NCBI GenBank assembly: GCA_023145435.1
Contig: JAGLDS010000006.1
Span: 35,900-99,899, forward strand
DNA from: Clostridiales bacterium
GTDB lineage: Bacteria > Bacillota > Clostridia > DUPQ01
DNA: 64,000 bases
Reading direction: 5' to 3'
A program made the position numbers and the translations under genes. Numbering within the stretch: the stretch's first letter is position 1; each line of letters begins with the position of its first letter. Shown here piece after piece: positions 38,172 through 46,342 of the stretch. Below the pieces are notes generated by a model. The model did no database searches, was not told where the DNA came from, and saw nothing but the letters and a program-made list of their open reading frames with translations.

Positions 38172-38972
38172 ATGAATATTCTCATATGGACAGACTTAGA
38201 AGGTGTTAGTGGGATAGTAGATTTTGACAAACATGAAGAGCTGAGTGAAAAAGACAAATATCAAAGGAAATTAATGACAGGTGAAGTAAATGCTGCAATT
38301 AAAGCGTGTTTTGATAGTGGTGCAGATAAAGTTAAAGTTATTGAAGGCCATGATTCTATTGATTTTTTAGCTTTAGATGAAAGAGCACTATATGTTCCTG
38401 CTAGATATCCCGCTGTTTCTAAATTACAAGGTTGGGATGGTTATGACTATATATTGTTTATAGGGTGTCATGCCATGGAAGGTACAAAAAATGGTGTCCT
38501 TAATCATACAGGAAGCCATAAAGCAATTGCTCATCGTAAAATAAATGGAAAATTTATTGGAGAAGTAGGTACAGCCATTTATGAAGCGGGTGAATATGGG
38601 ATTACAGCCTTATTAGTTAGTGGAGATGAAGCGGTGTGTAATGAGGTAAAAGCATTTAGCCCAGGTATTTTTACTGCAGAAGTTAAAAAAGGATACGATC
38701 AATTCCATGCTGAATGTATTCACCCAATAAAAGCTAGACAGTTAATTTATAAAAAGACTTGTATGGCAATTAAGCAAAAGTATTTATTACAACCTATTAT
38801 TATTAAAGGGGATGTAATTTACGAAGAAAAATACAATGATAAAAAATCAATTGATAGTAGACGTAATCATTTATTTACAAAAGTAATAGATGAAAAAACT
38901 ATTGAATACCAAGGAAGTACTGTTATAAATACCCATGGTAGACGATGTGGATTAAAAATAAAGGAGTATTAA
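38172..38972 (+). CDS. M55 family D-aminopeptidase-like protein
   Basis: I placed the start at 38172, not 38103: GAAAGGAAG precedes this ATG, and MNILIWTDLEGVSGIVD is the normal DppA N-terminus (the DxEG motif binds zinc). The protein has 266 residues. Further signatures are VKVIEGHDSIDF (the family usually has NDSHG), LFIGCHAMEGT and NHTGSHKAI. DppA is a zinc-dependent D-aminopeptidase that forms a decamer. It lies three bases before the PHP gene, suggesting one operon. D-amino acid peptide turnover is the likely role. Confidence 0.88.
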   Translation: MNILIWTDLEGVSGIVDFDKHEELSEKDKYQRKLMTGEVNAAIKACFDSGADKVKVIEGHDSIDFLALDERALYVPARYPAVSKLQGWDGYDYILFIGCHAMEGTKNGVLNHTGSHKAIAHRKINGKFIGEVGTAIYEAGEYGITALLVSGDEAVCNEVKAFSPGIFTAEVKKGYDQFHAECIHPIKARQLIYKKTCMAIKQKYLLQPIIIKGDVIYEEKYNDKKSIDSRRNHLFTKVIDEKTIEYQGSTVINTHGRRCGLKIKEY

Positions 38973-38975
38973 CAA

Positions 38976-39776
38976 ATGAAAATTGATCACGATGGACACA
39001 TGCACACATACTTATCGTTTTGTTGTCACGATGAAAAATGTATCCCTACGAATATTTTAAAAAAGGCTAGCCAAACAGGAATTAAAATTGTGAATTTTAC
39101 TGACCATTTATGGGAACGGGGAATGCCAGGGACTACAGAACCATATAAGACAGATCAAGATATTGATCATATTATGCAAATTAAAAAAATGATGCCAAAA
39201 GATACCTTTGGCGTAAAAGCATTAATAAGCTGTGAAACAGATTATCTAGGAGATGGACATATTGGATTAAGTAAAGAAAGTGCTTCTATGTTTGATTTTG
39301 TTCTAGCACCTACTAATCATTCACTTACAGATTATTATAAGGATAAAGGAATTACTCAAACAAAAGATATTTCAAAAAATCTATTACAACGTTTTAGAGA
39401 AGTACTTACTTTTGATGTGGCAAATGGAATTGCTCATCCTTTTTTACCTCTTGGTTATTTTGACAGAGGAGATGAAATCCTAAATTCAATGGAAGCAAGT
39501 GAATTACGCGAATGTTTTCATATGGCTAGAGAAAAAGGTGTAAGTATTGAATTAAATACAGATACTTTTGCTACTAATTGGAATAGAAATACAGATGCTT
39601 TTACTAACTCATCATATATGCGTATTTACCATATAGCTAAAGAAGCAAATAGTTTGTTTCATTTTGCATCTGATGCCCATAGTATAGAAGATATGGATTT
39701 ATTAGGAAAAATGCAACCATTTGTAGATGAATTAGGTATTGAAAAAAGCGACATACATCCTACATTTAGAACTTAA
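38976..39776 (+). CDS. PHP-domain phosphoesterase
   Basis: A 266-residue PHP-domain protein. Metal motifs are HDGHMHTYLSFCCHD at the N-terminus (HxH), NFTDHLWE, CETDYLGDG, APTNHS, ANGIAHPFLPLG and HFASDAHSIEDM at the end. The pattern resembles histidinol-phosphatase-like PHP proteins (HisK/HisJ type), which use three metal ions. No histidine genes are adjacent, so the name histidinol phosphatase would be a guess. It is co-directional with and close to the M55 peptidase gene, and its 3' end meets the NUDIX gene head-on. Confidence 0.82.
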   Translation: MKIDHDGHMHTYLSFCCHDEKCIPTNILKKASQTGIKIVNFTDHLWERGMPGTTEPYKTDQDIDHIMQIKKMMPKDTFGVKALISCETDYLGDGHIGLSKESASMFDFVLAPTNHSLTDYYKDKGITQTKDISKNLLQRFREVLTFDVANGIAHPFLPLGYFDRGDEILNSMEASELRECFHMAREKGVSIELNTDTFATNWNRNTDAFTNSSYMRIYHIAKEANSLFHFASDAHSIEDMDLLGKMQPFVDELGIEKSDIHPTFRT

Positions 39777-39784
39777 AAATATTG

Positions 39785-40321
39785 TTAACCTAATAATTCA
39801 TTAACATATAAAATACCAACAACAGCAATTGAATTTTCAATGGTTCCATTAAGAACCATTTCTTTTGCTTTTTTTAAAGGAACTTTTTCAACCAATAAAA
39901 ACTCATCTTCATCAAGATTTTGTTTTTTTAAAGTAATATTTTTAGCTAAATACAAATGAATTACTTCATCTGAATATCCAGGAGCTAAAGCAAGTTTAGT
40001 AAGAAAAGTAAAATCATTTGACACATATCCCGTTTCTTCTAATAATTCTCGTTTAGCACAGGTTAGAGGTTCTTCGTCACAATCAATTTTACCTGCAGGA
40101 ATCTCAATTAATATTTTATCAAATGGGGCTCTATATTGATGCTCTAAAATAATATGATTATCATCAGTTAACGCAACAATTGCACAAGCACCACGGTGTC
40201 TAATTACTTCGCGACTAGCTTTATTACCGTTTGGTAAAGTAACTGTCAATTTTTCTAAATCAATGATTTTTCCCTTATAAATACTTTCGCGATTTATAAT
40301 TTTTTCTACTAAATTTTTCAT
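39785..40321 (-). CDS. ADP-ribose pyrophosphatase-like NUDIX hydrolase
   Basis: The tracked TTG start at 40360 lies just upstream of a -35 hexamer and cannot be transcribed from it. The ATG at 40321 gives MKNLVEKIINRESIYKGKIID, the normal family start, and a 178-residue protein. The Nudix box is GKIDCDEEPLTCAKRELLEETGY (near residues 75-97), complete with REx2EExG. The profile fits NudF, which splits ADP-ribose to AMP and ribose 5-phosphate. No Shine-Dalgarno is present; the -10 ends six bases before the ATG, so the mRNA may be leaderless. Confidence 0.87.
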   Translation of the reverse strand: MKNLVEKIINRESIYKGKIIDLEKLTVTLPNGNKASREVIRHRGACAIVALTDDNHIILEHQYRAPFDKILIEIPAGKIDCDEEPLTCAKRELLEETGYVSNDFTFLTKLALAPGYSDEVIHLYLAKNITLKKQNLDEDEFLLVEKVPLKKAKEMVLNGTIENSIAVVGILYVNELLG

Positions 40322-40327
40322 ATTTCT

Positions 40328-40356
40328 ATTATATGAAATGCTTTTCCCAATAGCAA
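40328..40356 (-). promoter_or_regulatory. NUDIX gene promoter, possibly leaderless
   Basis: Minus strand: TTGCTA (40351-40356), a 17-base spacer, then TATAAT (40328-40333). Six bases separate the -10 from the ATG, so transcription should begin at or next to the start codon. Confidence 0.6.
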
Positions 40357-40392
40357 ACAAAAACTGTTATACTATTAAGATAAAGGAACATT

Positions 40393-41184
40393 ATGATTGA
40401 ATTTGCTAGTTTATTTAGTGGTAGTAGTGGAAATGCCTTATATATTGAATATAAAGACACAAGATTATTAATTGATGCAGGAGTTAGTGGTATTCGCATT
40501 GAAAAAGCAATGGCTTCTATTAACAAGGATCCTTCATTACTTGATGGTATCTTAGTAACCCATGAACATAGTGATCATTGCCAATCCATTGGTATTTTAA
40601 ATCGCAGATTTAATATTCCCATTTATATTAATAAAGGTACATGGAAAAATGTAGAACATTGTGTGGGAAGGGTTAACGAAGCTTATATGAACTTTTTTCA
40701 CAGTAATGAAGAATTTACTGTTAAAGATTTTATAGTTCATCCTTTTTCCATTCCCCACGACGCAAGTGACCCTGTTGGGTTTAGTTTTTTTGCTGATAAT
40801 AAAAAAATTACTACAGCCACAGACATTGGTCATATGAATAAAAATTTATTAAAAAATCTAGAAAAATCAGATTTATTATTATTAGAGTGTAATCATGATT
40901 TGACTATGCTTGAAAATGGATCATACCCTTATCCGTTAAAAAAACGAATCAAAAGTGATTATGGTCATTTATGCAATAATCATACTGGTGATACAATATT
41001 AAAACTAGTACAAAATGGTCAAAGAAGATTTTTATTAGGCCATTTAAGTCGTGAAAACAATTATCCAGAATTAGCATTTAAAACTGTATCTAACTATTTA
41101 ACAGATAATGGATATAGTGTTGGAAAGGATATTGAATTGGATGTGGTACTACGTGATGTAACTAGCCAAATATATTATATATAA
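40393..41184 (+). CDS. WalJ/YycJ-like MBL-fold hydrolase
   Basis: A 263-residue metallo-beta-lactamase-fold protein. The N-terminus IEFASLFSGSSGNALYIEYKDTRLLIDAGVS and the metal motif VTHEHSDHCQSI match the WalJ (YycJ) family, implicated in coordinating cell division and DNA integrity and shown or predicted to be an exonuclease. Further ligands are in ATDIGHM and LLECNHD. A -10 TATACT and an AAAGGA ribosome binding site precede the ATG. RlmH follows two bases after the stop; that walJ-rlmH proximity is also common in Bacillota. Confidence 0.88.
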   Translation: MIEFASLFSGSSGNALYIEYKDTRLLIDAGVSGIRIEKAMASINKDPSLLDGILVTHEHSDHCQSIGILNRRFNIPIYINKGTWKNVEHCVGRVNEAYMNFFHSNEEFTVKDFIVHPFSIPHDASDPVGFSFFADNKKITTATDIGHMNKNLLKNLEKSDLLLLECNHDLTMLENGSYPYPLKKRIKSDYGHLCNNHTGDTILKLVQNGQRRFLLGHLSRENNYPELAFKTVSNYLTDNGYSVGKDIELDVVLRDVTSQIYYI

Positions 41185-41186
41185 TT

Positions 41187-41666
41187 ATGAAAATTACGAT
41201 AATAACTGTTGGGAAACTAAAAGAAGAATATTATAAAAAAGCTTGTCAAGAATACCAAAAAAGATTAACAAGTTATCATCAATTAACATTGATTGAAGTA
41301 CCAGATGAAAAAGCTCCTGAAAAACTATCTAATAAACAAACCTATCAAGTCATGGAAAGAGAAGGGAAAAAAATTATTGATAAGCTTAAAGAACGACAAT
41401 ACATTATTGCTTTAGAGAGATTAGGAAAACAATTATCTTCTGTTCAATTATCAAAGAAAATTGAACAAATCGGTTTATCTGGAAAATCAGATATTGTTTT
41501 TATTATTGGAGGAAGTTTGGGATTATCAGATGAAGTAATAAATAGAGCTGATTTGTTATTGTCTTTTTCGTTAATGACCTTTCCTCATCAATTAATGAAA
41601 GTAATATTATTAGAACAATTATATAGAGCAACAAAAATTTCTAAAAACGAACCATATCATAAATAG
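41187..41666 (+). CDS. rlmH: 23S rRNA (pseudouridine1915-N3)-methyltransferase
   Basis: A 159-residue SPOUT methyltransferase that methylates pseudouridine 1915 in helix 69 of 23S rRNA on assembled ribosomes. The SAM-binding knot is seen in FIIGGSLGLSDEV, and the C-terminal hallmark SFSLMTFPHQLMKVILLEQLYRATKISKNEPYHK is complete. Length and start (MKITIITVGKLKEEYYKKAC) are canonical. It is coupled to the upstream walJ-like gene. Confidence 0.97.
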   Translation: MKITIITVGKLKEEYYKKACQEYQKRLTSYHQLTLIEVPDEKAPEKLSNKQTYQVMEREGKKIIDKLKERQYIIALERLGKQLSSVQLSKKIEQIGLSGKSDIVFIIGGSLGLSDEVINRADLLLSFSLMTFPHQLMKVILLEQLYRATKISKNEPYHK

Positions 41667-41684
41667 CGAAAGGAAATAGAGCAT

Positions 41685-43682
41685 ATGAGTAAAAATGAAA
41701 ATAATAATTATATTAATGTTAAAAAGAAAAAAGGGAATATTATAAATATAATATTTATTTTGATTAGTGTGTTTTTTGTAATTACATTATTTTTATTAAA
41801 CCAATATGTTTCAGCTACAACTTGGAAATTAATTGAATATATTACTATTGTATTATTATATGTTTTAGCTGTTGTTTTTCTTTTTCTACTTAAAAATATG
41901 AACAAAAACCGTAAATTAATAAATGACGAAAAACAAACATACCAAGCGTTACTAAATGAAATGCAACAAGGATTAGCACTTCACGAAATAATAACTGATG
42001 AGAATAATAAGCCAATTGATTATCGTTATTTAGGGGTAAACCCTAAATTTGAAAGTATGCTAGGAATAAGAGCAGAAGAGATTATTGGAAAAACGGTATT
42101 AGAAGTTTTTCCAGCAACTGAAAAAATATGGATTACTGAATATGGAGAAGTTGCATTAACAGGAAAAGCTAAAAAAGTAAAAAATTACTTTTCTACTACT
42201 AATAAATATTATGAAGTGTATGCTTATAGTCCAAGGATTGGACAATTTGCTACGCTTATCTATGATGTAACGGATTCAAAGGTAGCTGCTAAGCAATTAT
42301 ATGAAGAAAAAGCATTGCTAAAAACAACATTGATTTCAGTTGGTGATGGTGTTATTACAACAGATAGATATCAACGTATTACATTAATAAATAAAGTAGC
42401 TCAATTACTAACAGGTTATTCACTAAAAGAAGCTAAAGGAAAGTTACTACTTGAAGTCTTCCAACCAATTACTGAAACAACAAAAGTATGCTGTAAAGAT
42501 AAAATTAGAAATATTTACTCAAAAGGTCAACCCCATGAATTTACAGAAAACATTTTACTTGTTTCAAAAAATGGGATTGAATTTCCAATTGAAGGGATTA
42601 TAACACCAATAAAAGAAAGTAGTGGTGTAATTAATGGGGCTGTAGTAGTTTTTAGAGATTATTCAGAACGTAAAGAAAAACAAGATAAAATTGAATATTT
42701 AAGTTTTCATGATAAGTTAACAGGATTATATAATCGTAGATTTTTTGATGAAGAATGTCTACGATTAGATACTAAAAGAAATTATCCTTTATCAGTTGTT
42801 ATGGCTGATGTTAATGGGTTAAAATTACTAAATGATGCATATGGTCATGTAAGTGGAGACGAATTGCTTATTACTTTTGCTACAATTCTAAAAGAACATA
42901 TGAGAGCTGATGATATTGTTAGTAGAGTAGGTGGAGATGAGTTTGTTCTTTTATTGCCAAGTACAAAAGAAGAAGAAGCTAATGAAATTATTAACAGAAT
43001 AAAAGAGAAACTTAGTACTAAGAGAATATGTAATATTCCAATATCCGTAGCTTTTGGTTGCCACACAAAAACAGAAGAAAAAACAGAATTTTCCATGATT
43101 TATCAACAAGCAGAAATTAATATGTATAAAAATAAATTAAAAGAAAGTGAAAGCTTAAAAAAAGAAGTAGTAGGGGAAATAATAAAAGAACTTCATAATA
43201 AGTTTCCTAAAGAAAAAGCACACTCAAAAGAGGTAGCCACATTGTGTGAAAAATTTGGTAAAGTATTAGAATTAAATGAAACAGAAATTAATAAGCTATA
43301 TCAATTAGGGTATTATCATAATATTGGTAACATTAGTAACTTAAATAATTCACTATCTAAAAAAACTAAAACCAATAAAGAGTTATATACAGAAACCGCA
43401 TATCAAATTTTACGATCAGTTAATGAATATGCTGATATTTCAAATATTGTTTTACAGCATAATGAAAGATGGGATGGTCTTGGATTGCCAAGGGGACTAT
43501 ACAAAGAAAAAATCACTATACAAGCTAGAATTCTAGCAATTGTTAATGCATATAATAATATGATTATTGGTAAAGGAATTAAGCAACTATCAAAAGAAAA
43601 AGCTTTACTCCAAATACATAAAGATAGCAAGACGTTGTATGATCCAACCTTAGTAGATATTTTTATTAATAAGGTGATATAA
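41685..43682 (+). CDS. PAS-PAS-GGDEF protein with degenerate HD-GYP-like end
   Basis: A 665-residue membrane signalling protein. Two transmembrane helices lie at about residues 18-40 and 47-68. PAS domains follow at about 80-200 and 210-330. The GGDEF domain (about 335-490) has an intact RVGGDEFVLLLP active site, and an RxxD inhibitory site (RADD) five residues before it, so it should make cyclic-di-GMP and be product-inhibited. The last 165 residues resemble HD-GYP, but key ligands are changed: YHNIGN instead of HDIGK and QHNERWDG instead of HHERWDG. That half is probably inactive and sensory or structural. Confidence 0.88.
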   Translation: MSKNENNNYINVKKKKGNIINIIFILISVFFVITLFLLNQYVSATTWKLIEYITIVLLYVLAVVFLFLLKNMNKNRKLINDEKQTYQALLNEMQQGLALHEIITDENNKPIDYRYLGVNPKFESMLGIRAEEIIGKTVLEVFPATEKIWITEYGEVALTGKAKKVKNYFSTTNKYYEVYAYSPRIGQFATLIYDVTDSKVAAKQLYEEKALLKTTLISVGDGVITTDRYQRITLINKVAQLLTGYSLKEAKGKLLLEVFQPITETTKVCCKDKIRNIYSKGQPHEFTENILLVSKNGIEFPIEGIITPIKESSGVINGAVVVFRDYSERKEKQDKIEYLSFHDKLTGLYNRRFFDEECLRLDTKRNYPLSVVMADVNGLKLLNDAYGHVSGDELLITFATILKEHMRADDIVSRVGGDEFVLLLPSTKEEEANEIINRIKEKLSTKRICNIPISVAFGCHTKTEEKTEFSMIYQQAEINMYKNKLKESESLKKEVVGEIIKELHNKFPKEKAHSKEVATLCEKFGKVLELNETEINKLYQLGYYHNIGNISNLNNSLSKKTKTNKELYTETAYQILRSVNEYADISNIVLQHNERWDGLGLPRGLYKEKITIQARILAIVNAYNNMIIGKGIKQLSKEKALLQIHKDSKTLYDPTLVDIFINKVI

Positions 43683-43714
43683 TTTAATACCATAATAATT
43701 ATATGTAAAAAGTA

Positions 43715-43743
43715 TTGATATTTATTTAACCATTTGCTATGAT
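43715..43743 (+). promoter_or_regulatory. Promoter of the ECF S-component gene
   Basis: TTGATA (43715-43720), a 17-base spacer and TATGAT (43738-43743). Transcription from about 43750 would give a leader of about 97 bases that holds two hairpins. Confidence 0.65.
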
Positions 43744-43751
43744 AAAAAAAG

Positions 43752-43832
43752 CTGATATTCACATAAGTGAAGTCAGACTATAAATATATTACTCAATTAT
43801 ATAAATCGAGCGGTATCCACATAGTGGAACTG
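43752..43832 (+). promoter_or_regulatory. Tandem hairpin leader, possible riboswitch
   Basis: Two similar hairpins sit between the promoter and the ribosome binding site. The first is CTGA-(ta)-TTCAC-ataa-GTGAA-(g)-TCAG at 43752-43776. The second is CGGT-(at)-CCAC-ata-GTGG-(a)-ACTG at 43811-43832. Each is a two-part stem with an internal bulge and a short ATA loop. The second ends a few bases before ACGGAGGT, so it could control ribosome access. I do not recognise a riboswitch class with certainty. Confidence 0.5.
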
Positions 43833-43846
43833 AAACGGAGGTAATT

Positions 43847-44626
43847 ATGGAAAGAGTATCAACAAAAACCAGAAAAATGGTATTATCAGCAATTTTAAGT
43901 GGAATTATTATAGTTTTAGGTGTTACCCAGATAGGGTTTATTCCTATTGGCCCAATTAGAGCTACTATTTTGCATATTCCAGTTATTATAGGGGCTATTT
44001 TTGGCGGACCAATTGTGGGAGCAGTAGTAGGATTGTCTTTTGGTGTTATGTCTTTTTTACAAGCGCCAACAGATCCAACATTTGCACCAATTTGGGCTAT
44101 TGGGGGTTTAAGAGAAATTTTGTTAATTGGAGTAACAGCTATTGTACCTAGAGTATTAATTGGTATTGTAAGTGCTTATGTATTTAAATTAATAAAAAAA
44201 ACCAGCAAGAAAACAGCTACTATTATATTTTTGATTATTCAAGTAGCAGCGTTTGGATTTACTATTTATAACCTAATTAAAAACATTCAACAAGGAGAGG
44301 CTTACTGGGCATACATATTAATTGCCATTGCTATTTTAATTTTGGTCTTTGTAGTTTTTAAGAATGTTGGTAAATATAATATGCAAGTTGTTATGTCTAC
44401 TATAGCTGGAACATTAACAAATACTATTTTGTTTATATTCCTAGCATATAACTTTTTTAAGTATGATTTTGCAATAGCTTTTAATTTAGATGTACAAACT
44501 ATTAAAAATTTATGGCTTACAGCTGGTGTAACAAACGGATTACCAGAATTATTAGTATCTATTGTTTTAATTAACTATATTGCCATTGGGTTATTTGCTA
44601 TACAAAAAGGAAAAACCCTAGAATAG
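43847..44626 (+). CDS. ECF transporter S component
   Basis: A 259-residue membrane protein with about six hydrophobic segments. The start (TRKMVLSAILSGIIIVLGVTQIGFIPIGPIRATILHIPVIIGAIFGGPIVGAVVG) is typical of the S components that bind vitamins or cofactors for energy-coupling factor transporters, resembling the pantothenate/folate-type group. The A, A' and T subunits are not in the window and are probably shared. The ligand is not assignable from this sequence. The gene stands alone between a structured leader and a terminator. The ribosome binding site ACGGAGGT is strong. Confidence 0.8.
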   Translation: MERVSTKTRKMVLSAILSGIIIVLGVTQIGFIPIGPIRATILHIPVIIGAIFGGPIVGAVVGLSFGVMSFLQAPTDPTFAPIWAIGGLREILLIGVTAIVPRVLIGIVSAYVFKLIKKTSKKTATIIFLIIQVAAFGFTIYNLIKNIQQGEAYWAYILIAIAILILVFVVFKNVGKYNMQVVMSTIAGTLTNTILFIFLAYNFFKYDFAIAFNLDVQTIKNLWLTAGVTNGLPELLVSIVLINYIAIGLFAIQKGKTLE

Positions 44627-44651
44627 TAAAATTAATTAAATAAATAACAGT

Positions 44652-44684
44652 AAAAAAACAAGACTACATCGTCTTGTTTTTTGT
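44652..44684 (+). terminator. Terminator after the ECF S-component gene
   Basis: AAAAACAAGAC-TACATC-GTCTTGTTTTTTG: a stem of more than ten base pairs followed by a T run, 26 bases after the stop codon. Confidence 0.88.
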
Positions 44685-44768
44685 CATAAGAGGGATTATG
44701 ATTATTAATAGTTATATTAATATTATAGTCAAAATATATGAACTAATTATTACGAAAGTGTAAACATT

Positions 44769-45569
44769 ATGTTAACAAATGTTGTTGCAGGTATTATTAC
44801 CAAGGAAGAAAAAGTATATATATTTAAAAGGCGTGATAAGTCTTATAATGGGCTATATGAATTTCCAGGAGGAAAAGTAGAAAATAACGAATCGTTTTCA
44901 CAAGCACTTAAGCGAGAATTATATGAAGAATTAGCTATTAAAACAGGTGACACTACTCATGTTTTAACATCTAAAAACGAGAAAATTTTTCTACATGTAT
45001 TTATTGTAAATGACTATGAAGGATCAATTACTTTATTAGAACATAATAATTTAAAACTAGTTAACCAAGATGAAATATATAATTACCCATTAATAAAAAT
45101 TGATAAAAAAGTCATTACTTTATGTTTTAAAGATGAATATCTAATTATGGATACACCTTTTGGTAATTTAAAAATAACAGGTAATTGTATTAATATAACA
45201 TCAATTACCTTTACAGATGAACCTTTAAAAATAACAACAAATTTTCAATTACTAGAAGCTAGAAAACAATTAAATGAATATTTTATAAAAAAAAGATCTA
45301 TATTTAAATTACCTTTGTTTATAAGAGGAACAATTTTTCAAAGAAAAATTTGGGATGAAACCTTAAAAATTGCATATGGTCACACAAAAACTTATGGAGA
45401 ATTAGCATCTGGAGCACAAGCTGTAGGTAATGCATTAGGTAGTAACAAATTTGTAATTGTTATACCTTGCCATAGAGTGGTAGCTAAAAATAACATTGGT
45501 GGTTATAACGGAGGAGTAAAAAGAAAAATAAAGTTATTAGAGCTAGAAAGTAGTTATATCCATCCTTGA
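44769..45569 (+). CDS. MutT-type NUDIX fused to O6-alkylguanine-DNA alkyltransferase
   Basis: A 266-residue two-domain protein. Residues 1-120 are a MutT-like NUDIX domain with start NVVAGIITKEEKVYIFKRR and a full box GGKVENNESFSQALKRELYEELAIKTG. Residues of about 125-266 are an Ogt/MGMT protein: a degenerate N-terminal part (MDTPFGNLKITGN), then FQRKIWDETLKIAYGHTKTYGELA and the active-site cysteine in IPCHRVVAKNNIGGYNGG. MutT removes 8-oxo-dGTP from the nucleotide pool; Ogt removes alkyl groups from guanine in DNA. The frame is continuous, so this is a true fusion. No clear ribosome binding site is seen. The 3' end overlaps the next convergent gene. Confidence 0.88.
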   Translation: MLTNVVAGIITKEEKVYIFKRRDKSYNGLYEFPGGKVENNESFSQALKRELYEELAIKTGDTTHVLTSKNEKIFLHVFIVNDYEGSITLLEHNNLKLVNQDEIYNYPLIKIDKKVITLCFKDEYLIMDTPFGNLKITGNCINITSITFTDEPLKITTNFQLLEARKQLNEYFIKKRSIFKLPLFIRGTIFQRKIWDETLKIAYGHTKTYGELASGAQAVGNALGSNKFVIVIPCHRVVAKNNIGGYNGGVKRKIKLLELESSYIHP

Positions 45570-46336
45570 TTTTTCCCAATAACTACTAGGTCTCCAATTG
45601 TACTATTTTCTTTTAATCGCTTTTCTCTAATAAAATTACTAGCATCTAATAAAGAATCATAACGACCAGCATCAAAATATATTAATTGGCTACATTGTTT
45701 AATCACTAATTGATTATTATTAAGATACATTTTATTAACATCAGTAATTTCTAATTCACCTCGTTTAGAAGGTTGGATTTTTTTAGAAAAAGATACACAT
45801 TGATTATCATAAAAATAAATACCAGGAATAATATGATTACTAGATGAATTAATTGGTTTTTCCTCAATTGAGACAATATTATTATTTTTATCAAAAGTTG
45901 CTACACCAAAATATTTAGGATGTGGATGGTAACAAGAGATTAATAAGCAATTTGTTAGTTCCTTTGCATAGGTCGCAATATCTAAAGCTAGTGTGGGTGA
46001 ATATAAAATGGTATCACCTAATACAAGGCAAACATCACTATTACCTATAAATTCTTCGCCTAAGAGCAATGCTTGAGCAATACCATTTGGGCTTGATTGA
46101 ATCATATAAGTAAGAGTTATCCCAAAAGAATTACCGTTACCAAGAATACGTTTATAATCGTTTAAGTATTCTTGGTCAGTAATAACTAATATTTCGCTTA
46201 TACCTGCATACATAAGTAAAGAAAGAGAATAATAAATCATAGGTTTATCATATACAGGCAATAAGTGCTTAGTAATGATTTTTGTTATTGGATGTAATCT
46301 AGTGGCTTTACCACCTGCTAATAGTATTCCCTTCAT
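45554..46336 (-). CDS. RmlA-like sugar-1-phosphate nucleotidyltransferase
   Basis: A 260-residue enzyme close to glucose-1-phosphate thymidylyltransferase. The nucleotide-binding start MKGILLAGGKATRLHPITKIITKHLLPVYDKPMIYYSLS, the metal site VLGDTILY and SIEEKPINSSSNHIIPGIYFYD are all in place. RmlA is usually about 290 residues, so the C-terminal helical extension is short. No other dTDP-rhamnose genes are adjacent. Instead it follows a GHMP kinase by six bases, whose product (a sugar 1-phosphate) would be a suitable substrate. The nucleotide and sugar used are inference. Confidence 0.85.
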   Translation of the reverse strand: MKGILLAGGKATRLHPITKIITKHLLPVYDKPMIYYSLSLLMYAGISEILVITDQEYLNDYKRILGNGNSFGITLTYMIQSSPNGIAQALLLGEEFIGNSDVCLVLGDTILYSPTLALDIATYAKELTNCLLISCYHPHPKYFGVATFDKNNNIVSIEEKPINSSSNHIIPGIYFYDNQCVSFSKKIQPSKRGELEITDVNKMYLNNNQLVIKQCSQLIYFDAGRYDSLLDASNFIREKRLKENSTIGDLVVIGKNQGWI

Positions 46337-46342
46337 AGTTTA

